Notes under the pieces: generated by a model
What the model was told of the DNA's origin: nothing
The model's input: only the letters and a program-made list of their open reading frames with translations
The model's database searches: none
Position numbers and translations under genes: made by a program
Origin: CAWELS01 sp964468205
GTDB lineage: Bacteria; Acidobacteriota; Terriglobia; Bryobacterales; Bryobacteraceae
Assembly (NCBI GenBank): GCA_964468205.1
Contig: CAYXVG010000033.1
Location: 1 to 64,000, forward strand
Length of the DNA stretch: 64,000 nucleotides
Direction: 5' to 3'
Shown: one piece after another, positions 7,374 to 16,313 of the stretch
How positions within the stretch are numbered: position 1 is the stretch's first letter
Layout of the letters: each line of letters starts with the position of its first letter

Positions 7374-8924
7374 ATGATCAGAACCAGGCGCAAGGATTCG
7401 GGCTTCGCCATGCTTTTGGTATTTGCCATGGCGGCGGCCGTGAGCATCATGCTCTATAGGGAGTTGCCGCGCCTCGTCTTCGAGTCACAGCGCATCAAGG
7501 AGCAGGAGCTTGTCTATCGCGGCGAAGAATACAAGCGCGCCATTCAACTCTACGTCAGGAAATTCAAGAAGTACCCGGCCTCGCTCGATGAGCTGGAAAA
7601 TAGCACGGAAGTCCGCTTCCTCCGCCGGCGCTACAAGGACCCGATGACGGGAAACGATGAGTGGCGCCTGATTCACATCGACAACATGGGCTTCTACACT
7701 GATTCGCTCATTCACAAGCCCAAGGAGGAGGAGGGAGACGATACGCAGAACACCTTCATCACTGAGGGAGCGGCATTCGGGTCGACCGGTCCGCCGCCGG
7801 GTATGGAAGACCAGCAGAATACGGGCGCAAACGTCCGGGGCGCGAGCGACCGGCCAGTAGCGGACGTGGAGCAGTTTCGCGGCAGCACGCCATTACCCGG
7901 ACAGCCGGGAGCGGAACTGCCGCCAAGTCAGAATCAACCACCGCAGCCCGATGGTCAGAATCTGCCACCTGGCGCGCAGCCGCCTTTGGGGCCCGGCCAG
8001 CAAGGGCAACAACCCTATCCGCAAGGACAACAGCCAGGTCAGCCAAGCCAATATCCCTATCCACCAGGGCAACAACCAGATCAGCAAGTGCAGCCGTACC
8101 CTCAACAGGGAGTGCCCGGACTACCCGGTCCCTACGGTCAGCAGCAACCGCAGCAGGAGACAGGCGTTCCGCCAGTACCGAATCCGAGCTATCCGGTGGG
8201 GTTGAACCAGCCGATGGTTCCACAACAGGGCCAGCCCATGGGCCAGATCCCTACACCCATCCAAGGTATTCCTGGACTACCCGGCCCCTATGGCCAACAG
8301 CCACAACAGCAGCCGGGCGCCCCGCCGGCGCCGAATCCAAGCTACCCAGCCGGTCTCAACCGTCCGATGTCGCCGCAACAGCAGCAGCCGCGGCAACCCG
8401 GGCGGCCAGTGTTCGGGTTCGGTGGCCAGTCTCCGTTTCAACAAGGCGGAACTGGGGGCGCCAATCCCGGCGCCGGACAGCCCGGTGGAGGAAATGCGGC
8501 CTTGGGAATGATCCAACAAATTCTCACGACACCGCGTCCCGGGGGGTTGAGTGGAGTAGCCGGTCAGCAGCAGGCCGCGGCGGGCGGTGTCCCGGGCGGG
8601 ATCGCCGGAGTTGCGACTACCGCCGAGGCTGAGGGCATCATGGTCTACAACGAACGGACCAAGTACAACGAATGGGAGTTCCTCTATAACTACAGCGAGG
8701 AACAGCAGAACGCCGCCCAGGCCGCAGCCCGCGGCGCGGGCGCGACCGAACAGAGCAATCCACTCGGCGGACCAGGCGCGCCGGGTAATCGTGGCTCGAG
8801 TTTTGGCGGGACTGGTGGCCAAGGCTCCGGATTCGGTCAAGGTTCTTCGTTCGGCCAAGGCCCTTCACAGCCCGGCGGTTCGTTCGGAAACCAGCCGAGA
8901 CCTCCCGCTCCGGGACCGCACTGA
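7374..8924 (+). CDS. Pseudopilin-like protein with long Gln/Pro/Gly-rich tail
   Basis: 516 residues. The N-terminus is prepilin-like: basic leader, then SG|FAML and a hydrophobic helix (about 11-28), with a GspG-like region RGEEYKRAIQLYVRKFKKYPASLDEL and DPMTGNDEW. The usual Glu at mature position 5 is missing (FAMLL), as in the tip pseudopilin GspK. From about residue 135 onward the protein is low complexity and rich in Gln, Pro and Gly, with two related 40-residue units, a short ordered block (TTAEAEGIMVYNERTKYNEWEFLYNY) and a Gly/Ser/Gln tail. The ATG at 7374 follows an AGGAGAG site. It is the last gene of the operon. Its function as a minor or tip subunit is inference. Confidence 0.72.
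   Translation: MIRTRRKDSGFAMLLVFAMAAAVSIMLYRELPRLVFESQRIKEQELVYRGEEYKRAIQLYVRKFKKYPASLDELENSTEVRFLRRRYKDPMTGNDEWRLIHIDNMGFYTDSLIHKPKEEEGDDTQNTFITEGAAFGSTGPPPGMEDQQNTGANVRGASDRPVADVEQFRGSTPLPGQPGAELPPSQNQPPQPDGQNLPPGAQPPLGPGQQGQQPYPQGQQPGQPSQYPYPPGQQPDQQVQPYPQQGVPGLPGPYGQQQPQQETGVPPVPNPSYPVGLNQPMVPQQGQPMGQIPTPIQGIPGLPGPYGQQPQQQPGAPPAPNPSYPAGLNRPMSPQQQQPRQPGRPVFGFGGQSPFQQGGTGGANPGAGQPGGGNAALGMIQQILTTPRPGGLSGVAGQQQAAAGGVPGGIAGVATTAEAEGIMVYNERTKYNEWEFLYNYSEEQQNAAQAAARGAGATEQSNPLGGPGAPGNRGSSFGGTGGQGSGFGQGSSFGQGPSQPGGSFGNQPRPPAPGPH
8107..8376 (+). repeat. Duplicated 40-residue Pro/Gln unit inside the pseudopilin gene
   Basis: Two in-frame units read roughly G-V/I-PGLPGPYGQQ, then a Gln-rich patch, then PNPSYP-V/A-GLN-Q/R-PM-V/S-PQQ. 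They run from about 8107 to 8226 and 8263 to 8376. The DNA is diverged mostly at third positions, so the duplication is old and the protein sequence has been kept. Confidence 0.7.
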
Positions 8925-8926
8925 TC

Positions 8927-9289
8927 TTAACGGATACCTCGTTTGCGCTCGGCGGTACGCACTTGGTTTTCGTCCATCCCGAAGTAGTGGGCAACCTCGT
9001 GCCAGACCGTGTCTTCCACTAACTTGGCGAGGTGCGCCGGGCTGCGAGCGAGGCGTTCGTGAGGGCGCTGGTAGATGGTGATGCAGTCCGGCATTGTGAA
9101 GCTCTGGTGCACGCTTCGGCCGGTGAGAGGGATGCCGTGGTAGAGTCCAAGCAGGTTGGGATCCGGCCCCTCCGGCTCGACGACAAAACTCACGTTGTGC
9201 AGCCGGCGGCGGAAACGCGCCGGAATCTTCCGGACCGCACGCTCCACCAGCCGGTCAAACTCGCGCTCGGACAGCATCTCTGCAATCAT
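8927..9289 (-). CDS. Zincin-like metallopeptidase family protein
   Basis: 120 residues from the ATG at 9289. A longer reading to 9352 adds an Arg/Pro-rich stretch unlike the family. The C-terminal half has [11 protein letters not shown], a HExxHxxGxxE metal site, and the preceding [18 protein letters not shown] matches the small zincin-like family (formerly DUF1025) found next to housekeeping genes in many bacteria. Two His and one Glu would bind zinc. It is cytoplasmic by sequence, with no signal. Substrate is unknown. It converges with the pseudopilin gene with only two bases between stops. Confidence 0.8.
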   Translation of the reverse strand: MIAEMLSEREFDRLVERAVRKIPARFRRRLHNVSFVVEPEGPDPNLLGLYHGIPLTGRSVHQSFTMPDCITIYQRPHERLARSPAHLAKLVEDTVWHEVAHYFGMDENQVRTAERKRGIR

Positions 9290-9359
9290 TGTAGTAGGGC
9301 GGAAGAACGGCCGGAGTCGCGAGGGCGAGCGGCGCAGGCGCGCTTCATCCAAATCAGGT

Positions 9360-9755
9360 ATGGATCAAGAAGCAAACGAGCGACTGACGCGGATCGCCAC
9401 GGCGCTGGATATTGGTAAGCTGCACCGCCATATCTTCCTTTGCGCCGATCAGACGGTACCGAAGTGCTCTGCACACCCGGACTCCATGGCCTCTTGGAAC
9501 TATTTGAAAAAAAGGCTGGCGGATCTTGGTCTCACTGGCGGGGACAATCCGGTTTTTCGCACCAAGGCAAACTGTCTTCGCATTTGCGAACGGGGGCCCA
9601 TCGCAGTCGTGTACCCGGACGGTGTCTGGTACCATTCGGCGACGCCTGAGGTGCTGGAGCGCATCATTCAGGAGCACCTGATTGGCGGACGACCCGTCAC
9701 CGAGTACGCCTTTGCGAGGGCGCCTCTTACGGCTCCCGGAGAGACCCATGGGTGA
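9360..9755 (+). CDS. Thioredoxin-like [2Fe-2S] ferredoxin
   Basis: 131 residues from the ATG at 9360. The upstream in-frame extension is antisense to the metallopeptidase and was rejected. The fold is that of thioredoxin-like 2Fe-2S ferredoxins: [13 protein letters not shown] in the first loop and [10 protein letters not shown] in the second give the four cluster cysteines, followed by [26 protein letters not shown]. Such proteins are electron carriers or cluster donors in the cytosol. It overlaps cmk by 8 bases and probably shares its transcript. Confidence 0.85.
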   Translation: MDQEANERLTRIATALDIGKLHRHIFLCADQTVPKCSAHPDSMASWNYLKKRLADLGLTGGDNPVFRTKANCLRICERGPIAVVYPDGVWYHSATPEVLERIIQEHLIGGRPVTEYAFARAPLTAPGETHG

Positions 9756-10440
9756 GAAGCGGATTGTGGTTGCGATCGACGGCCCGGCCGGCGCTGGCAA
9801 GAGTACCATTGCCAAACGCATCGCCGCCAAGCTTGGTTTCTTGCACATCGACACGGGGGCGATGTACCGGGCGGTCGGTTTGTGGGCTCTGCGGGCGAAT
9901 GCGCCGCTGGACGATATGCACCGGCTCCAGCGATTGGCGATCGAAGCCGACATCGAGTTGAAAAGCAACCCCGACCAGGTATGGCTCAACGGCGAGGAGA
10001 TTACGGGATTGATTCGCAAACCGGAGGTGTCGGAAGCCGCATCACGGGCCTCTGCGGTGCCCGGTGTCCGTCGGGCGCTGGTGGCGAAGCAGCGCGAGAT
10101 GGGGGCCGTCAACTGCGTGGTGATGGAAGGCCGGGACATAGGTACCGTCGTCTTTCCTGACGCCGCCGTGAAGGTTTTCTTGGAGGCCGATCCCGAGGTG
10201 CGAATCCAGAGGCGGCTGAAACAGCTTCGGGAGCAAGGGGAAAGTCCCAATCCGGATGAGGTTGCGAAGGAGGTCGCGGAGCGCGACAACCGGGACCGCA
10301 GCCGGGGCGATTCGCCGCTCATTCAAGCGCCGGACGCGGTCTTCGTGGACACCTCCGGCCTGTCTGTCGACGAAGTCGAGGAGACAATATTGAGAATCGT
10401 GCGAGACCGCACATCGAACGGAAAGGAAGTATCGTCTTGA
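9748..10440 (+). CDS. cmk: Cytidylate kinase
   Basis: 230 residues from ATG 9748 ([20 protein letters not shown]). A 22-residue longer reading would overlap the ferredoxin further and lacks family support. The P-loop is GPAGAGKST, the CMP-binding region has [12 protein letters not shown] and [13 protein letters not shown], and the lid has RDNRDRSR. It phosphorylates CMP and dCMP to the diphosphates. It is translationally coupled to the ferredoxin upstream and to aspartate kinase downstream (TTGA overlap). Confidence 0.96.
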   Translation: MGEKRIVVAIDGPAGAGKSTIAKRIAAKLGFLHIDTGAMYRAVGLWALRANAPLDDMHRLQRLAIEADIELKSNPDQVWLNGEEITGLIRKPEVSEAASRASAVPGVRRALVAKQREMGAVNCVVMEGRDIGTVVFPDAAVKVFLEADPEVRIQRRLKQLREQGESPNPDEVAKEVAERDNRDRSRGDSPLIQAPDAVFVDTSGLSVDEVEETILRIVRDRTSNGKEVSS

Positions 10441-11882
10441 AAGCTTTGTTAGTGATGAAGTTTGGCGGCACCAGCATGGGTAGCGCTGAACGGATCCGGG
10501 CCGCCGCGAGGATCGTCTCGGATGAGGGCAAGAAACGTCCCGTGTTGACTGTCGTGTCCGCCATGTCCGGCATCACGGACCTTCTGATTGACACATTGAA
10601 GCACGCCGAGGTCGGCGACGTCGAGGGCATGCAGAAAAATCTGTCGGAACTCGAGCGCCGCCACGTGGCCACTTGCGAAGAGTTGCTCTCGGAATCCGGC
10701 CGCACCACGACGCTCGAAGCGATCGCAAAGACGATTGCAGATTTTCGGCGCATCGTGCAGGGAATTCACATGCTCGGTGAGCGCCCGCCGCGTTCCGTTG
10801 ACGAGGCGATTGCCTTTGGCGAGCACCTCGCCTCCATGCTTATGGCGGCCTATCTCCGGTCGGAAGGTTTCGAATCCGATGCGGTGAACTGCCGGGAGAT
10901 CGTCGTGACCGATGCTGTCTTTGGCAGCGCCTCGCCCATCCTCGAGCCCACCCGGCAGCGCGCTCGCCAACGCCTGCTCCCGCTGCTCGATAATGGCGTA
11001 CTTCCGATCGCGACTGGATTCAACGGAGCAACGGTGGATGACCAGCCGACTACCCTCGGGCGTGGCGGCTCCGACTTCACCGCCTCCCTGTTGGCCGCGT
11101 GTCTGGACGCGGCGGAACTCTGGATCTGGACCGATGTCGACGGCATCATGACCGCTGATCCCAGATTGGTCGAATCGCCGGCGGTGCTGCAGGAGGTCAC
11201 CTTCCGGGAGGCTGCCGAACTGGCTTACAACGGCGCCAAGGTGCTCCACCCGCGGACGCTTGCGCCTTTGGTCGAGAAGAATATCCCGGCCTGGAGCAAG
11301 AACAGCTTTGCGCCGGAGAAGCCTGGAACAAAGATCGCAGCGGTCGCCGACGCGCCGCCGGGCGCCCGCGCGGTAACTTCAATGGCCAAGGTTGCGTTGC
11401 TGTCAATTGAGCCGGCCAGCCCGGCGGTTTCCGGAGCCCGTATTATGGCTCGCGCTCTGGAGGCGCTCGCCGCGGCTAACGCTGAGGTGCTCACCTTCTC
11501 GAGTTCCAGTTACCGGCAGAGCTTCTGTTTCCTTGTGCGGCAAGATGAACTAGGAACTGCCAAGGAGTGCCTGGAAGCCGGACTTGCCCTAGAATTGGCT
11601 CACGGTTACCTTAAGCCCGTCGAAGTCGACGAGAATGTCGGTCTGCTCGCCGTCGTCGGCGAAGGAATGCACGGAATCCCAGGCATCGCTGGGCGCATCT
11701 TCACGGCCATTTCCCGGGAAGGTATCAACATCAAAGCGATCGCCCAGGGTTCGAGCGAACTGACGATTGCGATTGTTGTCAGGCGCGACGGCTTGGAAAA
11801 AGCGGTAAAGGCAGTCCATGCGGAATGCCGGATGGCCGAGAAGGCGAACCATCCAACGCCGCAATGTGCGGTAAATTCGTGA
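10437..11882 (+). CDS. lysC: Aspartate kinase
   Basis: 481 residues with a TTG start overlapping the cmk stop and a GGAAGGA site upstream. The kinase domain begins VMKFGGTSMGSAERI and contains RGGSDFTASLLA and the substrate region TDVDGIMTADPR. Two ACT domains follow (about 320-395 and 400-470, including VGLLAVVGEGMHGIPGIAGRIF and INIKAIAQGSSELTIAIVV), so it should be feedback-inhibited by a pathway amino acid. Length and the C-terminal layout resemble the single-function LysC-III/ThrA-kinase group rather than the shorter LysC-II group. It makes aspartyl phosphate for Lys, Thr, Met and diaminopimelate. No homoserine dehydrogenase domain is fused. Confidence 0.95.
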   Translation: MKALLVMKFGGTSMGSAERIRAAARIVSDEGKKRPVLTVVSAMSGITDLLIDTLKHAEVGDVEGMQKNLSELERRHVATCEELLSESGRTTTLEAIAKTIADFRRIVQGIHMLGERPPRSVDEAIAFGEHLASMLMAAYLRSEGFESDAVNCREIVVTDAVFGSASPILEPTRQRARQRLLPLLDNGVLPIATGFNGATVDDQPTTLGRGGSDFTASLLAACLDAAELWIWTDVDGIMTADPRLVESPAVLQEVTFREAAELAYNGAKVLHPRTLAPLVEKNIPAWSKNSFAPEKPGTKIAAVADAPPGARAVTSMAKVALLSIEPASPAVSGARIMARALEALAAANAEVLTFSSSSYRQSFCFLVRQDELGTAKECLEAGLALELAHGYLKPVEVDENVGLLAVVGEGMHGIPGIAGRIFTAISREGINIKAIAQGSSELTIAIVVRRDGLEKAVKAVHAECRMAEKANHPTPQCAVNS

Positions 11883-11889
11883 TCAGAAA

Positions 11890-12504
11890 ATGGTTTTCAC
11901 CGGTGTCTACTATGCGATCGGGCTGATCGCCGGCGGGGTGATCGCCTCGGTGATCACACGCCCGGCCGCTGGCATCCCGTTCTATGTGTTGGCGGCGTTC
12001 TGTCTTTACTTCTTTCGGGATCCGGACCGGAAGATTCCGGAAGGCCCGGTAGCGGTGTCGCCGGCAGACGGCAAGGTGGTGGCGATTGAGTCCCAAGGCA
12101 ACGGGTTCGAGCGAATCAGCGTATTCCTTAATATCTTTGACGTCCACGTGAACCGCTCACCGATTGCCGGTACGGTCACTGGAGTGGAGTACCGGCCCGG
12201 CAAATTCTTCGTTGCCAGCGCCGCCGAGGCATCGGTCCAGAATGAGATGAACGTCATCACTGTTGACGGCGATGGAACCAGCATCGTCTTCAAGCAGATT
12301 GCCGGACTCATCGCACGCCGGGTTATTTGCGAAAAGAAGCCCGGAGACATCGTGGCGAAGGGAGAGCGCATCGGCCTGATCAAGTTTGGCTCCAGGATGG
12401 ATGTGACTCTCGGTCCGGAGTGGGAGATCGTAGTGAAAAAGGGGCAGCGCGTAAGCGCCGGTTCCAGCGTTTTGGCCAGAAGGCGGGAAGCGGCAGCACG
12501 ATAG
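11890..12504 (+). CDS. psd: Phosphatidylserine decarboxylase, short proenzyme type
   Basis: 204 residues, the short form common outside enterobacteria. Two hydrophobic segments at the N-terminus anchor it in the inner membrane. The catalytic core shows YFFRDPDR, VSPADGKVV, FLNIFDVHVNRSP and the processing site KFGSRMDV, where self-cleavage between Gly and Ser would create the pyruvoyl group. It converts phosphatidylserine to phosphatidylethanolamine. It overlaps pssA by one base, so both steps from CDP-diacylglycerol are encoded together. Confidence 0.95.
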   Translation: MVFTGVYYAIGLIAGGVIASVITRPAAGIPFYVLAAFCLYFFRDPDRKIPEGPVAVSPADGKVVAIESQGNGFERISVFLNIFDVHVNRSPIAGTVTGVEYRPGKFFVASAAEASVQNEMNVITVDGDGTSIVFKQIAGLIARRVICEKKPGDIVAKGERIGLIKFGSRMDVTLGPEWEIVVKKGQRVSAGSSVLARRREAAAR

Positions 12505-13403
12505 TGGAAGAAACAACAAATCATCAGTCTCCCGGTATCACACCGGTATCTGGGCAACGTCCACGACGGGCCGCATACGCCTTGCCGGCTCTCTTTACCG
12601 CGGGGAACCTTTTTCTTGGATACATCTCGATTCTGAAGTCATTCGAGGGCGCCATGCGGGTTAAAGCGGGCGACATGGGACCCAATGCGCACTTTGATAG
12701 CGCTGCCGTGGCGATCGGGATCGCGGTGCTCCTCGATGGATTGGACGGCAGGATTGCGCGGATGACGAACACGGTGAGCGAGTTCGGCCGCGAGTTGGAT
12801 TCCCTGGCCGACGTAATCACATTTGGCGTCGCCCCGGCCGTGCTCGCCTTTGCCTGGGGAATCGCCTTCGTTGACGGCGACCTTGCCGGACCCTATCGAG
12901 AGCAGTTGCGGCAGGCCGGTTACTTTCTGGCCTTCATTTATCTCCTGTGCGGAGCCATGCGCCTGGCCCGGTTCAATGTTCAAAGCGATCCGGTACCCAA
13001 GAATCCCGGGCGGCCGGATCGCAAGTATTTCGTCGGGTTGCCCATACCCGCCGCCGCCGGGATGATCGCCGCCACCGTTTACGCAACCGGGTCCGAACCG
13101 ATCGTCTGGTGGGTCTACTCGGCCGGCTGGCTTGGGCTGCTGGGCCTGATCTCGTTTCTGATGGTCAGCACGTGGCGATACCGCAGTTTCAAGGACCTCA
13201 ACTTGCTCCAGCCACGGTCTCCGCGCAGCGTAGTTATTTTGGGCATTCTTATTTATGCCATCTGGAACTACTCCCGGCCCGTGTTGCTGGCGCTCGCTCT
13301 TGTCTATCTGGGTAGCGGGATTATTGTGCGGGCCGGAGGAGTTTTGCGCCGCCGGTACCGTCCTCAGAAAGATCCCGAGAGCCAGCCCGAGGGAAATGTG
13401 TAG
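12504..13403 (+). CDS. pssA: CDP-diacylglycerol--serine O-phosphatidyltransferase
   Basis: 299 residues from the GTG at 12504, chosen because it shares its first base with the psd stop. Longer readings run antisense through psd. The CDP-alcohol phosphotransferase signature is present: DGLDGRIARMTN, then EFGRELDSLAD, with the metal-binding Asp residues all kept. About seven membrane helices follow. It makes phosphatidylserine, the substrate of the enzyme encoded just upstream. The N-terminal 25 residues are polar and variable. Confidence 0.95.
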   Translation: MEETTNHQSPGITPVSGQRPRRAAYALPALFTAGNLFLGYISILKSFEGAMRVKAGDMGPNAHFDSAAVAIGIAVLLDGLDGRIARMTNTVSEFGRELDSLADVITFGVAPAVLAFAWGIAFVDGDLAGPYREQLRQAGYFLAFIYLLCGAMRLARFNVQSDPVPKNPGRPDRKYFVGLPIPAAAGMIAATVYATGSEPIVWWVYSAGWLGLLGLISFLMVSTWRYRSFKDLNLLQPRSPRSVVILGILIYAIWNYSRPVLLALALVYLGSGIIVRAGGVLRRRYRPQKDPESQPEGNV

Positions 13404-13413
13404 GAGACCCCGT

Positions 13414-14430
13414 ATGGCTAAACGATCAGCCGTTATCGTCGGTAATGACACGCTTCTGGGCCGCGAGATTCAGCAGGTCCTCAATGAGGAGGCGCCCCAC
13501 TTCCGGATCTCACTGATCGGAGATGAAACTGAGGCGTCTCTCCTGACGGAACGCAAGGGCGAGCCGGTGGTAATAAGCGCTCTCGATGAGGCCAGTCTGC
13601 GGGAAGCCGCGGTTGTCTTTTTGACCGGAACACCGGAAAGCTGCCGCCGGAGTCTCGAGATCGTGCGGAGCGCTCCAACGGAGCCCACACTGATCGACCT
13701 CACGCACAGTCTCGAGAACGAGGCTGATTCCGAGGTGTGGGCGCCGCTCCTCGATTCAACCGTACTGAACTTCACCGATGTAGGAGTCCACCAGGTCGCT
13801 CATCCGGCGGCAATAGTGCTCGCGGGTTTTCTGACACAACTCAATGGAATGAATCCTGTCGTACGCTCGATCGTTCACGTCTTCGAACCCGCTAGCGAAT
13901 ACGGCCGCGAGGGCATTGACGAACTGCAGAAGCAAACGGTAAACCTGCTGTCATTCCAGAAGCTGCCGCAGAGTGTATTCGACATTCAACTGTGCTTCAA
14001 TCTAACGCCTGCGCTCGGAGCAGCTGCCTCTCGCCAGCTCAGTGTTACCGAAGCGCGAATCGCCCGGCATTTGAAAGTCCTGCTGTCCCGAAGTGGCGGC
14101 GTGTCTGAGCCGTCGCTGCGAGTCGTGCAGGCGCCGGTGTTTCACGGATATAGTTTTTCGGTTTGGGCGGAGTTTTCCAGTCCGTCTGATGTTGGGGTGT
14201 TGATCAAGGGGCTGGCCAGCAAGTCAATCGACGTCCGCTTGGGCGAGGACACTCCCCCGACCAACGTGGGTATTGCCGGGCAAAGCGGGATGGCGGTTGG
14301 CCGGATCGAGACTGACCGGTGCAACCCGAACGCGGCTTGGTTTTGGATTGTCGCAGACAACCACCATGTTGCGGCTGAGAACGCTGTCCGCCTGGCGCGT
14401 TTGCTTGTACCGGCGGAGGGCAGGGCGTGA
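13414..14430 (+). CDS. usg: Aspartate-semialdehyde dehydrogenase-like protein lacking the catalytic Cys (USG-1 type)
   Basis: 338 residues from ATG 13414, preceded by TAGGAGA. The order of elements follows ASADH: N-terminal Rossmann segment (AVIVGNDTLLGREI), a VVFLTGTPESCRR loop, a VHVFEPASEYGREGIDEL segment and the C-terminal half. The active-site Cys region, N-C-S/T in true enzymes, reads VAHPAAIVLAGFLTQL here, so the nucleophile is replaced by Ala. The E. coli homologue Usg is a similar paralogue of unknown role. It is followed by lptE with a 4-base overlap, while a true asd is not in the window, so it should not be assumed to supply the step after LysC. Confidence 0.75.
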   Translation: MAKRSAVIVGNDTLLGREIQQVLNEEAPHFRISLIGDETEASLLTERKGEPVVISALDEASLREAAVVFLTGTPESCRRSLEIVRSAPTEPTLIDLTHSLENEADSEVWAPLLDSTVLNFTDVGVHQVAHPAAIVLAGFLTQLNGMNPVVRSIVHVFEPASEYGREGIDELQKQTVNLLSFQKLPQSVFDIQLCFNLTPALGAAASRQLSVTEARIARHLKVLLSRSGGVSEPSLRVVQAPVFHGYSFSVWAEFSSPSDVGVLIKGLASKSIDVRLGEDTPPTNVGIAGQSGMAVGRIETDRCNPNAAWFWIVADNHHVAAENAVRLARLLVPAEGRA

Positions 14431-14942
14431 GGCAATGTGTCCTGCTGCTCACTCTGCTGGCGGGCACGATCGGCTGTGGCTACCGCGTCTCCGGCCAGGC
14501 GGATCTCCTGTCGAAGGATATTGCGACCATCGCAATCCCAGCCTTCGAGAACGTTACCACCAGATACAGGCTCACCCAGGTTTTGCCTCAAGCGATTACG
14601 CGGGAGTTCGTTTCCCGGACGCGTTACCGGATTGTGCCCGATCAGGATGAGGCCGACGCGATTCTTTACGGAACCGTGGCCAACGTTCTGAGTTACCCTA
14701 CAATCTTCGACTCCGCAACCGGCCGGGCAGCGGGAATGCTAGTGCTGGTAGTCCTGGATATCCGGCTCGTTGAGCGCGGGACCGGGAAAATGCTCTACCA
14801 AGCCGCCGGAATCGGCGTCCAGACACGCTACGAGATCAGCACGGATCAGGAAGCCTACTTCGAGGAAAGCGATACGGCGCTGGCGCGCGTGAGCGGCGAG
14901 GTGGCGCGGCGTGTAGTGAGTGCAGTTTTGGAGAATTTCTGA
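14427..14942 (+). CDS. lptE: LPS-assembly lipoprotein LptE
   Basis: 171 residues with a GTG start overlapping the upstream stop. The signal peptide ends in a lipobox LAGTIGC with Cys17, followed by GYRVSGQ as in LptE. The body has the LptE pattern: SKDIATIAIPAFENVTTRYRLTQVLPQAITREFVSRTRYRIV and later SGEVARRVVSAVLENF. LptE plugs the LptD barrel in the outer membrane and helps place lipopolysaccharide on the cell surface, which supports a Gram-negative envelope. holA follows 6 bases downstream, an arrangement common in proteobacteria too. Confidence 0.88.
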   Translation: MRQCVLLLTLLAGTIGCGYRVSGQADLLSKDIATIAIPAFENVTTRYRLTQVLPQAITREFVSRTRYRIVPDQDEADAILYGTVANVLSYPTIFDSATGRAAGMLVLVVLDIRLVERGTGKMLYQAAGIGVQTRYEISTDQEAYFEESDTALARVSGEVARRVVSAVLENF

Positions 14943-14948
14943 CAGATC

Positions 14949-16004
14949 ATGTTGCCGAACGCATTCATGGAGAGCATGAAGAAGGGGGCTCTCCAGCCGG
15001 TTTACCTGTTTCTGGGCGCGGAAAGCTATCGGCGGCGGGTCTGCCGGGAGGCGCTGATTAAACGGGCTCTGGGCGAATCAGAGCGGGAGAGTGGCTTGAC
15101 GCGCCACGATCTCGACCAAATGCCACTCCAGGAAGTGATCGACGACGCGAGGTCTCTTTCGCTGTTTTCCCCGGCACGGGTGATCTGGGTGAGCGGGGCT
15201 GAGGCGGTGTTGCCGCGGGGGCGATCAAAATCATCGGATTCGCCGGCGCTCGCGGCGCTGGGCGATTATGTCGCCAGCCCGTCGCCGTCGACCGTACTAG
15301 TGGTGGAATCCAGCCGCTGGGAGTTTGAAGGCGAAGGGAAGAAGAAACTCGAGCGGGTGCAGAGTTTCTATTCGGTAATTCCGGCCGCCCAAGTGGTCGT
15401 TTTTCCGCCGTACAATCCCGCTGACGCCCGGCGGCTGGCGGGGCAACTCGCCCAACGCGGCGGTGTCAAGGTTGGGCCGGCCGAACTCGGGCTGCTCAGC
15501 GAGGCGGTCGGTCATGACGCTACCCGGATCGCGGCAGAGATTGAGAAGTTGCGGCTCTATGTCGGTGAAGGAAACGAAGTCACTGCATCCGACATCGCCA
15601 AGATGGTGCCGAGCGCGCGGGCCGCGACCACGTTCGAGTTGGTGAACGCACTTGGGCGGGGCGATCGAGAGTCCGCGCTGTCGCTTCTGGACACCTTGGT
15701 ACGGGAGGGCGAATACCTGCCGCTTTCCCTATCATTCATCGAGGCCCAGTTCCGGCAGGCACTGGTGGTGAAGGAAATGGGGTTCCGGACCCCGAAACAG
15801 ATCAGCTCCTATTTTGAGCAATCTGGAATTCGACTCTTTTTCAGCCGGGCCCAGGAGATCCAAGGGATAGCCCAGACGTTCAGCGCCGCCGAGCTGAAGA
15901 AAGCAGTGGTTGCGATATACCAAGCCGATAAGGGCCTCAGGGACGCACGCCCTGACGACCGGACAATCATGGAGCGGTTTGTGCTGGGACTGCGAAGGGG
16001 CTAG
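14949..16004 (+). CDS. holA: DNA polymerase III delta subunit
   Basis: 351 residues, normal for HolA. The N-terminal part matches the delta domain (LQPVYLFLGAESYRRRVCREAL and SLFSPARVIWVSGAEAVL), and the middle has the AAA+-like region ending KLRLYVGEGNEVTASDIAKMV. A C-terminal helical collar (ATTFELVNALGRGDRESALSLLDTLV) follows. Delta opens the beta sliding clamp within the clamp loader. The gene converges with rpsT with only 3 bases between stops, a widespread arrangement of this pair. Confidence 0.94.
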   Translation: MLPNAFMESMKKGALQPVYLFLGAESYRRRVCREALIKRALGESERESGLTRHDLDQMPLQEVIDDARSLSLFSPARVIWVSGAEAVLPRGRSKSSDSPALAALGDYVASPSPSTVLVVESSRWEFEGEGKKKLERVQSFYSVIPAAQVVVFPPYNPADARRLAGQLAQRGGVKVGPAELGLLSEAVGHDATRIAAEIEKLRLYVGEGNEVTASDIAKMVPSARAATTFELVNALGRGDRESALSLLDTLVREGEYLPLSLSFIEAQFRQALVVKEMGFRTPKQISSYFEQSGIRLFFSRAQEIQGIAQTFSAAELKKAVVAIYQADKGLRDARPDDRTIMERFVLGLRRG

Positions 16005-16007
16005 AAA

Positions 16008-16277
16008 TCAGGCGGCGGAGAGCTTCTTCAAGCTCTGATGCAGGCGGCTCTTGTAGCGGGCGGCAGCATTCGGTTTAAAGATGCCCCACTTCGCAGCGCG
16101 GTCAATCAGAGAGAAAGTCTGTGGCAAAAGCTGCAGGGCGCCTTCGGCGTCCTGCTCCGCAATCCGGGATCGCAACTTGCGGATCTGCCGGCGCACACGG
16201 GTCTTCCGGAAACGGTTCACAACCGTTCGCTTCTTGATCTGCTTGTCCCGTTTGAGCGCAGAATAATGGTTAGCCAT
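16008..16277 (-). CDS. rpsT: 30S ribosomal protein S20
   Basis: 89 residues, very basic, beginning MANHYSALKRDKQIKKR and containing the conserved SLIDRAAKWGIFKPNAAARYKSRL. It binds 16S rRNA in the 30S subunit. A candidate promoter lies at 16314-16342, giving a leader of roughly 30 nt with only a weak site before the ATG, consistent with the translational control known for this gene in E. coli. Confidence 0.97.
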   Translation of the reverse strand: MANHYSALKRDKQIKKRTVVNRFRKTRVRRQIRKLRSRIAEQDAEGALQLLPQTFSLIDRAAKWGIFKPNAAARYKSRLHQSLKKLSAA

Positions 16278-16313
16278 CGATCAGGGGTCCGTTCCTCAAG
16301 AGTTACTTCCGTT

